From Flexistipes sinusarabici DSM 4947 (GTDB lineage Bacteria > Chrysiogenota > Deferribacteres > Deferribacterales > Flexistipitaceae): a stretch of 64,000 nucleotides of DNA. Positions 24,858-33,612 of the stretch are shown here, piece by piece. The stretch covers positions 620,001 to 684,000 of the forward strand of contig NC_015672.1 in NCBI RefSeq assembly GCF_000218625.1, read 5' to 3'. Each line of letters starts with the position of its first letter. The first letter of the stretch is position 1. Below the pieces are notes generated by a model that ran no database searches, was not told where the DNA came from, and worked only from the letters and a program-made list of their open reading frames with translations. Both the position numbers and the translations under genes were made by a program.

Positions 24858-26234
24858 ATGGCTGAAAAGTTATGGGGTGGCAGATTTTCTTTGTCCACGC
24901 ATAAACTGGCGGAAGAATTCAATGCTTCCATCAACTTTGACAGGAAATTGTATAGATTTGACATAAAAGGTAGCATTGCTCATGTGGAAATGCTGGCAAA
25001 ACAAAGAATAATTGTCGAAGACGAAGCAAGGCAGATAAAAGATGGGCTTGAAAAGATAGAAGCGGAAATAGAAGAAGGGGATTTCGAGTTCCGCGATGAA
25101 GATGAAGACATTCATATGGCTATTGAAAAGAGGCTGCACGAATTGATCGGTCCTGTTGCAGGCAAACTTCATACAGCCCGGAGCAGAAATGATCAGGTTG
25201 CTACGGATTTCAGGATGTATTTAAGAGAGAGGGTGGATGAGATCAGTGAATGCTTAAGGGAGCTTATGCAGGTTATTGTAGATAAATCAAGGGAAAAAAT
25301 AGATGTGGTGATGCCGGGATATACGCATCTGCAGACGGCTCAGCCTGTGCTGTTTTCACAATATGCCATGGCTTATTTTCAAATGTTTAAAAGGGATTTT
25401 CTGCGTTTTAAAGATTTTCGCGAAAGAATGAATGAGTGCCCTCTGGGCGCAGGTGCTCTGGCCGGGACAACTTTTGATATCGACCGTGATTACACAGCAG
25501 AAAGGTTAGGTTTTGACAAGCCAACCTCAAACAGTCTGGATTCTGTGAGTGACAGGGATTTTGCTCTGGAATTTCTTTCAGCAGCATCAATTTGCGGAAT
25601 GCATCTGTCCCGAATATCCGAGGAGATGGTAATTTTTTCCAGCGCTGAGTTTGCTTTTCTGGATTTGCCCGATGATTTTTGCACGGGAAGCAGCATTATG
25701 CCCCAAAAAAAGAATCCCGATATGCCTGAATTGATAAGAGGTAAAACGGGAAGGCTGTACGGAAATATGATAAGTTTGTTTACAACATTAAAGGGGCTTC
25801 CCCTTGCTTATAACAAGGATATGCAGGAGGACAAGGAGCCCGTTTTTGACAGTGTGGAAACGTTAATATCTTCTTTGAGAATCTTTACGGAAATGTTTGC
25901 AAAAATGAAGCTGAACGAGAAAAAAATGGCAAAGGCTGCCGGCGGTGGATTTTCAACGGCTACGGATTTGGCTGATTATCTGGTCAGAAAAGGTATGCCT
26001 TTCAGAGAAGCTCATAATGTAGTAGGAAAAACAGTAGCATATGCACTTTCCAAAAATAAAGGTCTGGAAGATTTAGAAATGGAAGAATTCAGACAATTTT
26101 CACGTGTGATAGAGGGTGATATTTTTGAGTATGTGGTTGTTGCAAAGTCAGTAGACAGCAGGAAAGCTAAAGGGGGGACGGCTAAAAGCTCAGTTTTGCA
26201 GCAGATAAAAGAAGCTGAGGAGTTTTTAACGTGA
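24858..26234 (+). CDS. argH: Argininosuccinate lyase
   Basis: This enzyme splits argininosuccinate into arginine and fumarate. The protein starts MAEKLWGGRFS; family motifs are HTARSRNDQVATDFR, the catalytic-loop signature GSSIMPQKKNPD, and MPGYTHLQTAQPV. Length is 459 aa. GAGGTG precedes the ATG, which follows the regulator stop by one base. The last four bases overlap the start of the lipoprotein gene. Confidence 0.96.
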   Translation: MAEKLWGGRFSLSTHKLAEEFNASINFDRKLYRFDIKGSIAHVEMLAKQRIIVEDEARQIKDGLEKIEAEIEEGDFEFRDEDEDIHMAIEKRLHELIGPVAGKLHTARSRNDQVATDFRMYLRERVDEISECLRELMQVIVDKSREKIDVVMPGYTHLQTAQPVLFSQYAMAYFQMFKRDFLRFKDFRERMNECPLGAGALAGTTFDIDRDYTAERLGFDKPTSNSLDSVSDRDFALEFLSAASICGMHLSRISEEMVIFSSAEFAFLDLPDDFCTGSSIMPQKKNPDMPELIRGKTGRLYGNMISLFTTLKGLPLAYNKDMQEDKEPVFDSVETLISSLRIFTEMFAKMKLNEKKMAKAAGGGFSTATDLADYLVRKGMPFREAHNVVGKTVAYALSKNKGLEDLEMEEFRQFSRVIEGDIFEYVVVAKSVDSRKAKGGTAKSSVLQQIKEAEEFLT

Positions 26235-27100
26235 AAAGATTTGTTTTGGTTGTATTAATTGCGGTGTCAGTGTTTGCCTGCGGCAAGAAAACAAGACCTG
26301 TCTCAAAAGATTCTTTCAACCTGCCCCTGCCTGCAGAGCGTTCGGTTAAAATCACTGAGAAAGGGATGAAAATAACAAATATTTCCGATGAGTATGTGAT
26401 GTTTACCGAAAAGGCCGGGTACGATGATAAAGACTGTTTGCAAAAATTCACTTTTTTAACCCGCCTAAATCCGGAGGAATCTTTTCTGGATAAAGGTGTG
26501 AAGCAGGGGCACAAATATGTTTACCGTCTCTCTTATTATGACAGATTCTTAGATCTATATTCGGAAAAAAAGAATGTGATTGTCACGTACAGCAAGCCTA
26601 TTGAGATTAAAACGTTTGATTATAGGATAACTGATGCAGTGAAAGCTCAGCTGGAAATAGCATATCCGGATAATCTTGAGTATTACGAACTGTATGTGAA
26701 CGGCAAAAAATTATACGAAGGAAGGAAGGATAACGTAACAGCGGCATTGTTAAACGAAGAAGTCAACAACATTGAAATCATACCTTATGATATCTACGGA
26801 AACAAAGGCGATGTTTTTAAAACAAGGATTGATCTGACTGCCGGAAAGTTTATTCCTGCTCCCCGGCGTTTGCGTAGCATAGTGGGAAATACTTTTGTGA
26901 TAATATCATGGGAATCAGTGGAAAAGGCAGAAAAATACAAGTTTTATATTAATCAAGGGAACGGATTCGTAATGAAGACAGAAGTGGAAACAAATTTTTA
27001 CCGTTATGAAAATAAACCGGAAAAGTGTGTGAAGTTTGGAATAAAAGCTTCAGCCGGAAAAGCAGAATCTGAGATGTCCGTATTGAATGTCTGCCCGTGA
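26231..27100 (+). CDS. Lipoprotein with fibronectin-III-like repeats
   Basis: It starts with GTG overlapping the argH stop, preceded by GAGG. A short signal peptide ends in the lipobox SVFAC (Cys17), followed by Gly-Lys-Lys, so it is predicted to be anchored in a membrane by lipid. The rest is beta-rich. The C-terminal part (PAPRRLRSIVGNTFVIISWE, then AEKYKFYIN) looks like a fibronectin type III domain, and an earlier domain may be a second one. Similar lipoproteins often follow argH in related bacteria. Function is unknown. Confidence 0.7.
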   Translation: MKRFVLVVLIAVSVFACGKKTRPVSKDSFNLPLPAERSVKITEKGMKITNISDEYVMFTEKAGYDDKDCLQKFTFLTRLNPEESFLDKGVKQGHKYVYRLSYYDRFLDLYSEKKNVIVTYSKPIEIKTFDYRITDAVKAQLEIAYPDNLEYYELYVNGKKLYEGRKDNVTAALLNEEVNNIEIIPYDIYGNKGDVFKTRIDLTAGKFIPAPRRLRSIVGNTFVIISWESVEKAEKYKFYINQGNGFVMKTEVETNFYRYENKPEKCVKFGIKASAGKAESEMSVLNVCP

Positions 27101-27186
27101 TTGAAATTTTTCAAACAGGTTGAAAATATTATGAATATGAATATAATCATTTTCCTGCTTATAAGTAACAATTTTTGAGGTGAATA

Positions 27187-27906
27187 ATGTTAACAATTTT
27201 GATCAGTTTTATTGTTTCAGGGTTAATAAGCGTCGGTGTTTATTTCCTTTCATATAATTACTTTCTTGCTGGTCTTGTTGGTGTACTACTTCTGCTGGGT
27301 GCAAATTTTGTTGTGGGTAAACGCTTCCTCAATAAATTAACAGCACTTTTCAAGACTGTTGAAAAGGATATGAAAGCTGGTAGATATGATAAAGCCATAT
27401 CAAGGCTTAAAGACGGTTATAAATACTCCAAATGGCAGATTTTTGTCAAAGAGCAGATAAACTCGCAGATAGGTATAATTTATTACATGAAGAAGGATTT
27501 TAAAACTGCCAAAGAATATCTGGAGAAAGGCTTTTCCAAAAACTGGCTGGGCATGTGTATGCTTGCAACAATGTATTTTAAAGAAAAGAATTATGAGAAA
27601 GTGGAAAAGGTTATGGAGAAAGCTGTCAGAGGAGCCAAAAAAGAAGGTTTTGTTTACAGTGTCTATGCATATTTCTTAACGGAGATGGGAAGAAGGGACA
27701 AAGCTATACAGATTTTGCAAAAAGGCAGCAACAAAGCCCCTCTGGATGAAAAACTTGAATCCAATCTTGAAGCTCTGAAAAACCGTAAAAAGATGAAAAT
27801 GCAGAATTATGGTGCTATGTGGATGCAATTGAACATTGACAAAATGCCCCAAGGGGTAAAACCCTATCAGATGCTGTTAAACAGACAGAAAATAAAACGG
27901 AAATAG
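27187..27906 (+). CDS. Membrane-anchored TPR-repeat protein
   Basis: Two N-terminal transmembrane segments (about residues 3-20 and 25-45) are followed by tetratricopeptide-like helical repeats (AGRYDKAISRLKDGY, KDFKTAKEYLEKGF, KNYEKVEKVMEKAV, GRRDKAIQILQKGS). TGAGGTG lies before ATG 27187. It ends one base before folE2, so the two are coupled. TPR proteins act as docking platforms; no partner can be read from the sequence. Confidence 0.7.
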   Translation: MLTILISFIVSGLISVGVYFLSYNYFLAGLVGVLLLLGANFVVGKRFLNKLTALFKTVEKDMKAGRYDKAISRLKDGYKYSKWQIFVKEQINSQIGIIYYMKKDFKTAKEYLEKGFSKNWLGMCMLATMYFKEKNYEKVEKVMEKAVRGAKKEGFVYSVYAYFLTEMGRRDKAIQILQKGSNKAPLDEKLESNLEALKNRKKMKMQNYGAMWMQLNIDKMPQGVKPYQMLLNRQKIKRK

Positions 27907-27907
27907 G

Positions 27908-28690
27908 ATGCTTAAAGACGTTCAGAGTCTTAATGACGACAGAAATCTTTCCATAGATAAGGTTGGAATTAAAGATATACTTTATCCTATTGTCGTCAAA
28001 GATAAAAATAAGGGGAAACAACATACTGTTGCCCGTATAGATATGTTTGTCAAGCTGCCTCACAGCTTTAAAGGCACCCATATGTCCCGTTTTGTGGAAA
28101 TTCTTAATAACTATAAGGCAGATATAGATATCAGGTCTTTCGGGGATATTTTGGATGACATGATGGGGGTACTGGATTCCGAGGTGGCTGGTGTGGAAGT
28201 AAGGTTTCCGTATTTTATCGAAAAGAAGGCTCCGGTATCTAACCTTCCATCCATAATGGATTATGAATGCGAATACACAGGGTATGCAACAAAAAGTGAG
28301 AAAGATTTTGTCACAACTGTGAAGGTTCCCGTAGTTTCTGTTTGTCCTTGTTCCAGGGAAATTAGCAGTGCAGGGGCTCATAACCAACGGAGTTATGTGA
28401 AAATAAAGGTCAGATACAATAAAATGGTGTGGATTGAGGATCTGGTTAATATTGCAGAATGCAGTGCAAGTGCTCCGATATATTCACTGCTTAAACGTGA
28501 AGACGAAAAGTATATAACAGAAACTTCCTACGCAAATCCGGTTTTTGTTGAGGATATAGTAAGGAATATAGCTGAGATACTCCTTGAAGATGATAGAATA
28601 ACATGGTTTGAAGTATCCAGTGACAATATGGAGAGCATACACAACCATTCGGCATATGCTCTCATTTCAAGAGATAAAAGAAAAAATTAA
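27908..28690 (+). CDS. folE2: GTP cyclohydrolase I type 2 (FolE2)
   Basis: This enzyme forms dihydroneopterin triphosphate from GTP, the first step to folate and queuosine-type compounds, using the metal-flexible type IB fold instead of zinc-dependent FolE. Conserved residues lie in VSVCPCSREISSAGAHNQRS and NIAECSASAPIYSLLKREDE. The length of 260 aa is usual. It starts 2 bases after the TPR gene. FolE2 is common in bacteria that face zinc limitation or that lack FolE. Confidence 0.93.
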   Translation: MLKDVQSLNDDRNLSIDKVGIKDILYPIVVKDKNKGKQHTVARIDMFVKLPHSFKGTHMSRFVEILNNYKADIDIRSFGDILDDMMGVLDSEVAGVEVRFPYFIEKKAPVSNLPSIMDYECEYTGYATKSEKDFVTTVKVPVVSVCPCSREISSAGAHNQRSYVKIKVRYNKMVWIEDLVNIAECSASAPIYSLLKREDEKYITETSYANPVFVEDIVRNIAEILLEDDRITWFEVSSDNMESIHNHSAYALISRDKRKN

Positions 28691-28754
28691 TCTTAGCTCC
28701 CAAATCTTTTGCTCTTTTGATAGCGTTATAAAGTCAATTGTTGAGTGTACAGAC

Positions 28755-28833
28755 ACAGCATTAAACCTATCACCTATCACCCATTACCCATCACGCTTCA
28801 CGCATTACGCGTCACTCTTCACGGTGTCACTCA
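28755..28833. repeat. Heptad-phased satellite (inverse GTGATGG type)
   Basis: Units such as CCTATCA, CCCATTA, CCCATCA and CGCATTA follow one another, the complement of the GTGATGG-type units elsewhere. It lies between the convergent folE2 and mscS genes. Confidence 0.65.
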
Positions 28834-29643
28834 TCACTCTCCCTCTGTATGCTTTACATGCACATCCATTTGAGGATAAGGAATGGAAATTCCGTTTTTC
28901 TTAAAAGCTTCGTTAATCTGGGCCAGCATGCTGAATCTTAGCGGCCAGTAATCACTCGATTTCACCCATGGTCTGAATATTAATATGATACCGTTGGCAC
29001 CGAGCTCGGTTACTTCGATCTGTGGTTCAGGTTCACTCAAAACTCTGGAATCGGATTCAGCAAGCTCTTTTAAAATCTGCTTGGTTTTTTCCACATCGTC
29101 CTGATAATCTATTTCAACGGTCAAATCCAGCCTTCTGGTGTCGTAAGCTCCGTAATTTGTTATGCTGGAGCTGGTTATGCTTGAGTTTGGGATAAATATC
29201 TTTTTATTGTCCGGTGTCACCATCTCTGTCTGGAAGAGGCTGACTTTTTCGATTGTGCCGCCTATTCCTGCAGCCTCGACGTAATCCCCAACCTTGAAAG
29301 GTCTGTTGAAAAGCAACAATATACCTGAGCCAAGGTTGGCAAGATTGCTCTGGAGTGACAAACCTATGGCAAGAGTTGCGGCACCAAGAACGGCAATCAG
29401 AGAGGTGGTTTTGACACCAAGATTGTTTAATGCAATAATTATAACGATAATCATTGCAAGGATGTAGGTTAAATCACCGAGAAAATTGGAAAGTGTCTGA
29501 TCCACATTACCTTTGGCAGTCAATTTAGCTATAAGCCTCTTCAGCCATTTTGCTACAATTTTTCCGATTACAAAAATTAGTATTGCCAGTATGATTTTTA
29601 AGCCGTAAGTTGTTGCGTATTCACTAATCATCTGAATGTTCAT
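28834..29643 (-). CDS. mscS: Small-conductance mechanosensitive channel
   Basis: This inner-membrane tension-gated channel releases solutes on osmotic down-shock. Three transmembrane helices lie in the first 125 residues. The pore helix TM3 is LIAVLGAATLAIGLSLQSNLANLGSG-like, with the Ala/Gly packing pattern. The beta domain starts RPFKVGDYVEAAG and the C-terminal alpha-beta domain ends in VHVKHTEGE. Length is 269 aa. AGGAGG precedes the ATG. Its presence fits a habitat with changing salinity. Confidence 0.93.
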   Translation of the reverse strand: MNIQMISEYATTYGLKIILAILIFVIGKIVAKWLKRLIAKLTAKGNVDQTLSNFLGDLTYILAMIIVIIIALNNLGVKTTSLIAVLGAATLAIGLSLQSNLANLGSGILLLFNRPFKVGDYVEAAGIGGTIEKVSLFQTEMVTPDNKKIFIPNSSITSSSITNYGAYDTRRLDLTVEIDYQDDVEKTKQILKELAESDSRVLSEPEPQIEVTELGANGIILIFRPWVKSSDYWPLRFSMLAQINEAFKKNGISIPYPQMDVHVKHTEGE

Positions 29644-29758
29644 GTGGACCTCCTGTTAATAAATATGAATTAAGGTTCATGTTAAAGAATAATGCTTAAT
29701 TAACTTAAATACAACATTTTTCCTCGACAAGTTTTTGAAAATTATTAAAATATACCTT

Positions 29759-30061
29759 ATGAGTTTGAAATGGTGTGAAAACTGTCAGCAATACACTGAT
29801 GTGGAAAAGGTAACACAGACACCGGGAATTTTTTTGGTAATTGCTATGGTCATATTTTTCATGCCTGTTATAGGAACGTTTGTGGGGATTCCTTCCCTGA
29901 TTATCACTTTGCTGTGGTGGCTCAATACTCCTGTTAAATGCACCAAATGCGGAAGCAGAAATATAAAAAAAATAAAGGAACACGAAAAGCCTTCTGAAAA
30001 TGTACTTATTGCCAGGAAATACGAAGAAAAAATCAATAATCATAATAATGATGCAAACTAA
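29759..30061 (+). CDS. Small membrane protein with split zinc ribbon
   Basis: The 100-aa protein has a CENC pair near the N-terminus, a hydrophobic segment of about 30 residues that could form one or two membrane passes, then CTKCGS and a basic tail. The arrangement CxxC-membrane helix-CxxC resembles LITAF-like membrane zinc ribbons, where the two halves form one zinc site at the membrane surface. ATG 29759 was preferred to the longer frame at 29735 because it begins directly before the CxxC. No ribosome site is clear. Function is unknown. Confidence 0.6.
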   Translation: MSLKWCENCQQYTDVEKVTQTPGIFLVIAMVIFFMPVIGTFVGIPSLIITLLWWLNTPVKCTKCGSRNIKKIKEHEKPSENVLIARKYEEKINNHNNDAN

Positions 30062-30159
30062 ATTTTTGAAATAGTTATTGATTTTTAAGCATGGTATAAC
30101 TATTATTTTTCCTGAAAATATTTATATGCAGGGTTGGTCATCCTTTAAAGAGGTCTTAT

Positions 30160-30540
30160 ATGTTTGGTTTGGGTATGACAGAAGTAATTTTAATACTGGT
30201 TTTGGCATTGATAGTGGTGGGTCCGAAAAAACTGCCGGAAGTTGCTAAAGCACTCGGAAAAGGTTTTGCTGAGTTTAAAAAAGTGATGAACGACTTTAAG
30301 GATGCAGTGAATATAGATGATATTGACGAATCATCCTCTTCATCTTCCCGTTCGAAAAATAAAAATAGTGATATTTCAGAGGTTTATAAAAACAAATGGC
30401 AGCAGGATATACTGGAGGCCGAAGAAGAAAACAGCGATCAAAAAAGTATAAATAACGATGACGAAGGCGAGGAAAACGGAACTACGAAAAAATCTGAAGA
30501 ATCCGATGAAGATGCAAAACGTGAAAGCAGGGAAACCTAA
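30160..30540 (+). CDS. tatA: Twin-arginine translocase subunit TatA/TatB
   Basis: An N-terminal transmembrane helix (FGLGMTEVILILVLALIVVGP) with the typical GPKKLPEVAKALGKG hinge is followed by an amphipathic helix and a long acidic tail rich in Ser, Asp and Glu. Length is 126 aa, between TatA and TatB, and TatA proteins of this kind can serve both roles. AGAGG precedes the ATG. It overlaps tatC (TAATG). The Tat signal of the hydrogenase small subunit encoded at 54303-55400 is a predicted client. Confidence 0.9.
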   Translation: MFGLGMTEVILILVLALIVVGPKKLPEVAKALGKGFAEFKKVMNDFKDAVNIDDIDESSSSSSRSKNKNSDISEVYKNKWQQDILEAEEENSDQKSINNDDEGEENGTTKKSEESDEDAKRESRET

Positions 30541-31292
30541 TGGCGGGAATCGATGATAAAATACCTCTTACTGCCCATCTTGAAGAACTCCGTTCCAGAA
30601 TAATAAAAATAGTTATACTGCTGGTCATTATTTTTTCCTTCTGCTATTGGCAGAGTGAGTTTTTACTGGAATTTGTCACAAAACCTGTTGTTAAACATCT
30701 GCCACCTGATTCAAGCATGGCGATGCTCAAGCTTACCGAAGGTTTTTTTACGGAATTAAAACTGTCACTGATGGCGGCGGTTTTTTTCGGTATGCCATAT
30801 ATTCTTTATCAGCTGTGGAAGTTTGTTGCTCCCGGTTTGTATGCACACGAAAAAAAATATGTGGTTAGTTTTGTTATTGTATCATCACTCTTGTTTTTTC
30901 TGGGTGCTGCTTTTGCTTATTATATAGTTTTTCCTTTTGGTTTTAAATTTTTCCTTAACTATGCCAAAGGTGATGTTATCGCATCGCTTTCGCTGCAGTG
31001 GTATCTCTCCTTTGTAGTTCGTCTTATACTGGGATTCGGAATTATCTTTGAACTGCCTGTTTTTGTTCTGTTTTTATCAAAAATGGGCCTTATAACGGCT
31101 GATTTTATGAAAAAAAACAGACGCTATGCAATTGTTATACTGTTCATCGCTGCGGCGATTTTTACGCCGCCGGATGTTTTCACTCAGATGATGATGGCAG
31201 GACCCCTTATACTACTTTATGAAATAAGTGTTTTTGTTGCCAAAATATTCGGCAGAAAAAGCGATTTGAATGAGGAAGATATATATGAGTAA
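30540..31292 (+). CDS. tatC: Twin-arginine translocase subunit TatC
   Basis: This is the multispanning receptor for twin-arginine signal peptides. The cytosolic N-terminus has PLTAHLEELRSRI, followed by six predicted membrane helices. FVAPGLYAHEKKYV after TM2 and LGFGIIFELPVFV near TM4 are family signatures. Length is 250 aa, typical. It starts on the tatA stop and overlaps moaA by 8 bases. Confidence 0.95.
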   Translation: MAGIDDKIPLTAHLEELRSRIIKIVILLVIIFSFCYWQSEFLLEFVTKPVVKHLPPDSSMAMLKLTEGFFTELKLSLMAAVFFGMPYILYQLWKFVAPGLYAHEKKYVVSFVIVSSLLFFLGAAFAYYIVFPFGFKFFLNYAKGDVIASLSLQWYLSFVVRLILGFGIIFELPVFVLFLSKMGLITADFMKKNRRYAIVILFIAAAIFTPPDVFTQMMMAGPLILLYEISVFVAKIFGRKSDLNEEDIYE

Positions 31293-32274
31293 AGATCTTA
31301 AGGATAAGTTCGGACGGAGCTATAAATATCTACGCATATCTGTCACCGACCGATGCAATTTCAAATGCAAATACTGCATTCCTAACGACAATTTTCAGTA
31401 TCTATCACATAACAAGATACTCAGCTATGAAGAAATGCTTCTGGCTGTCGAGGCTTTCTCCCAGCTGGGAGTCAATAAGGTAAGGATAACAGGAGGGGAG
31501 CCTCTTGTCAGAAAAAACATTTCGTTCTTTCTGAAAAAAGTGAAGGATATTACCGGTATCAGGGAAGTTACTCTTACAACAAACGGTTCATTTTTGCACA
31601 AATTTGCTAAGGATATACATGAAGCTGGAATCAACCGCATTAATGTAAGTCTTGATTCTCTTCGTGAAGACAGGTACTCCTATATTACCGGGGGTTTTGA
31701 CCTTAAAACAATTATAAACGGCATTAATATTGCAAAAGAAGAAGGTATAAAGCCCATTAAAGTTAATACTGTCGTTATTCGCGGCTTTAATGATGATGAA
31801 ATAATAGATTTCTGTGATTTTGCCTCCGATAATGATATTGTTGTCCGCTTCATAGAGTTTATGCCCATCGGAAATTCAGCGGGATGGCACAAGGATAATA
31901 TTATTACAGGTAAAGAGATAATTGACATAGTATCAAAAAAATACAATCTGGAAAAGGTTCAGAAAAAAACTTTGGATGGCCCCGCTAAGAATTTCAAACT
32001 TTCCGGAGGCGGCATGATTGGGGTGATAACACCGATATCGCAGCATTTTTGTTCTGAATGTGACAAAATAAGACTCACTGCAGACGGTAAAATAAGACCC
32101 TGTCTTTTATCAGACGATGAGGTGGATGTAAGGGAAGTAATCAGAAACGGTGGTATTGAGGATATAAAAAATAAAATCAGGGAGAGTCTTAATATTAAAC
32201 AGGAAGAACATCATTTGAGCAACAGAAGCTGCAGAGATCTCTATAAAAGAACGATGTCCAAGATAGGGGGTTGA
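31285..32274 (+). CDS. moaA: GTP 3',8-cyclase (molybdenum cofactor step 1)
   Basis: This radical-SAM enzyme rearranges GTP toward cyclic pyranopterin. The N-terminal cluster motif is CNFKCKYC, ITGGEPLVR follows, and the C-terminal second-cluster cysteines are in CSECDKIRLTADGKIRPC. The protein ends in Ile-Gly-Gly, the conserved MoaA C-terminus. ATG 31285 is preceded by GAGGA; the upstream alternative lies inside tatC. Coupling with tatC makes sense because many molybdoenzymes are Tat substrates. Confidence 0.95.
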   Translation: MSKDLKDKFGRSYKYLRISVTDRCNFKCKYCIPNDNFQYLSHNKILSYEEMLLAVEAFSQLGVNKVRITGGEPLVRKNISFFLKKVKDITGIREVTLTTNGSFLHKFAKDIHEAGINRINVSLDSLREDRYSYITGGFDLKTIINGINIAKEEGIKPIKVNTVVIRGFNDDEIIDFCDFASDNDIVVRFIEFMPIGNSAGWHKDNIITGKEIIDIVSKKYNLEKVQKKTLDGPAKNFKLSGGGMIGVITPISQHFCSECDKIRLTADGKIRPCLLSDDEVDVREVIRNGGIEDIKNKIRESLNIKQEEHHLSNRSCRDLYKRTMSKIGG

Positions 32275-32332
32275 TATCAATATCAAATATGGCAAAGAAA
32301 CCATCTATTTTAACAGTGATAGTAATATTGAA

Positions 32333-33541
32333 ATGCTGGACAGAGATTTTAGTGAACCAGTCTTAAACAGCCGGGATATTTTTTATAAAATTAACTCAAG
32401 TCCACATTACAGCGAAGGAATAGATGAAATTTTACAAAAGGCATCTTCGGTTTTAATAATATTACCCGATATAACAAGAAAATCAGGAGCATGCTTTTTT
32501 CTGAAAGAGCTTATCGACAGAATTGAGTCATATGGAAAAACATTTTCTTTTATATTTGCTGTGGGTACTCACAGACCACTTACCGTTGACGAAAAAAGGG
32601 AAATTTTAACGGATGAAGTATACGAAAAATATTCACAACATATTATAGATCACGATCCGGATGATACTGAAAGTATGACATATTATGGTAAGACGAAACA
32701 CACCACCCCTGTACTTCTGAATAATGCATATTTTGATCACGATACAATAATTCCAATCGCTTCGGTAAGCTACCACTATTTTGCAGGTTTTGGAGGAGCA
32801 AGGAAGATGATTCTGCCCGGGATAGCTTCCCGCAAAAGTGCAGTGAACAACCATAAACTGGCTCTGGATGAAAGGGCAAAGAAAAGACACCCATATGCCT
32901 GTACCGGTAACTTAAAACAAAACCCTGTTCATGATGATATTGTTGAGGCAGTTATGATTGCAAGGGCGGGGAAAAACTTTTTTGCCATAAATACGATTTT
33001 GAATGAAAATGGTGAGATTGTGGATGTGGAAGGCGGTGATCTGTTTATCTCGCATATAAAAGCCTGTGAGCGTTTAAAGGAGTTAACAAAGGTTGAAGTG
33101 TCTGACAAATACGATCTTGTTATATGTTCCTGTGGAGGTTTTCCTAAAGATATAAATATGATACAGGCTCAGAAATCGATAGACAGGGTTAAAAGTATTG
33201 TACGAGATGGCGGGAAAATTATTTTCTTTGCTGAATGCAAAGACGGTTATGGTAATGAAACATTTGAAAATTTTTTTGATTATACTTCCACATCAGAAAT
33301 GGCTGAGAAGCTTTTTGATGAATACAGAATAAACCGGCAGACTGCTTTTAATCTCCGAAATATTACAGAACAATTTGACTGCTATCTGTATTCCCGTCTT
33401 GATGAAGAAGACTGTAAACGCATGGGATTCAGAAAAATAAATGACACCGGTAAAATTAATGAACTGTTAAAAGAGAGCGAAAAGGGCGCATTTGTGCCCA
33501 ATGCCTCACTGGTTTATTTTGAAAACGGAATACAACAGTGA
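32333..33541 (+). CDS. LarA-like nickel-pincer racemase family protein
   Basis: This protein belongs to the lactate racemase (LarA, DUF2088) family. Visible are DITRKSG, GTHRPLT, SYHYFAGFGGARKMILPG (with the lysine that carries the pincer cofactor in LarA), and CSCGGFPKDINMIQAQKS. Substrate cannot be read; relatives act on several 2-hydroxy acids. larB, larC and larE are not in the window. The first canonical start in frame is ATG 32333, but the frame is open back to 32267 and reads DINIKYGKETIYF, which resembles the family N-terminus; GGGGG lies five bases before an ATC at 32276. The start is therefore uncertain. Confidence 0.8.
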   Translation: MLDRDFSEPVLNSRDIFYKINSSPHYSEGIDEILQKASSVLIILPDITRKSGACFFLKELIDRIESYGKTFSFIFAVGTHRPLTVDEKREILTDEVYEKYSQHIIDHDPDDTESMTYYGKTKHTTPVLLNNAYFDHDTIIPIASVSYHYFAGFGGARKMILPGIASRKSAVNNHKLALDERAKKRHPYACTGNLKQNPVHDDIVEAVMIARAGKNFFAINTILNENGEIVDVEGGDLFISHIKACERLKELTKVEVSDKYDLVICSCGGFPKDINMIQAQKSIDRVKSIVRDGGKIIFFAECKDGYGNETFENFFDYTSTSEMAEKLFDEYRINRQTAFNLRNITEQFDCYLYSRLDEEDCKRMGFRKINDTGKINELLKESEKGAFVPNASLVYFENGIQQ

Positions 33542-33612
33542 TGCGTAATGTGTGACGGGTGATGGGTGATGGGTGATGGGTATTCATTAGTGTTAAGCGC
33601 TAAGTACTAAGG
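33540..33612. repeat. Heptad-phased satellite interrupted by IS copy 2
   Basis: Successive heptamers GTGATGG (three in a row), GTATTCA, TTAGTGT, TAAGCGC and TAAGTAC can be read up to TAAGG, where the IS has inserted. The sequence continues after the IS from the duplicated TAAGG. Confidence 0.65.
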
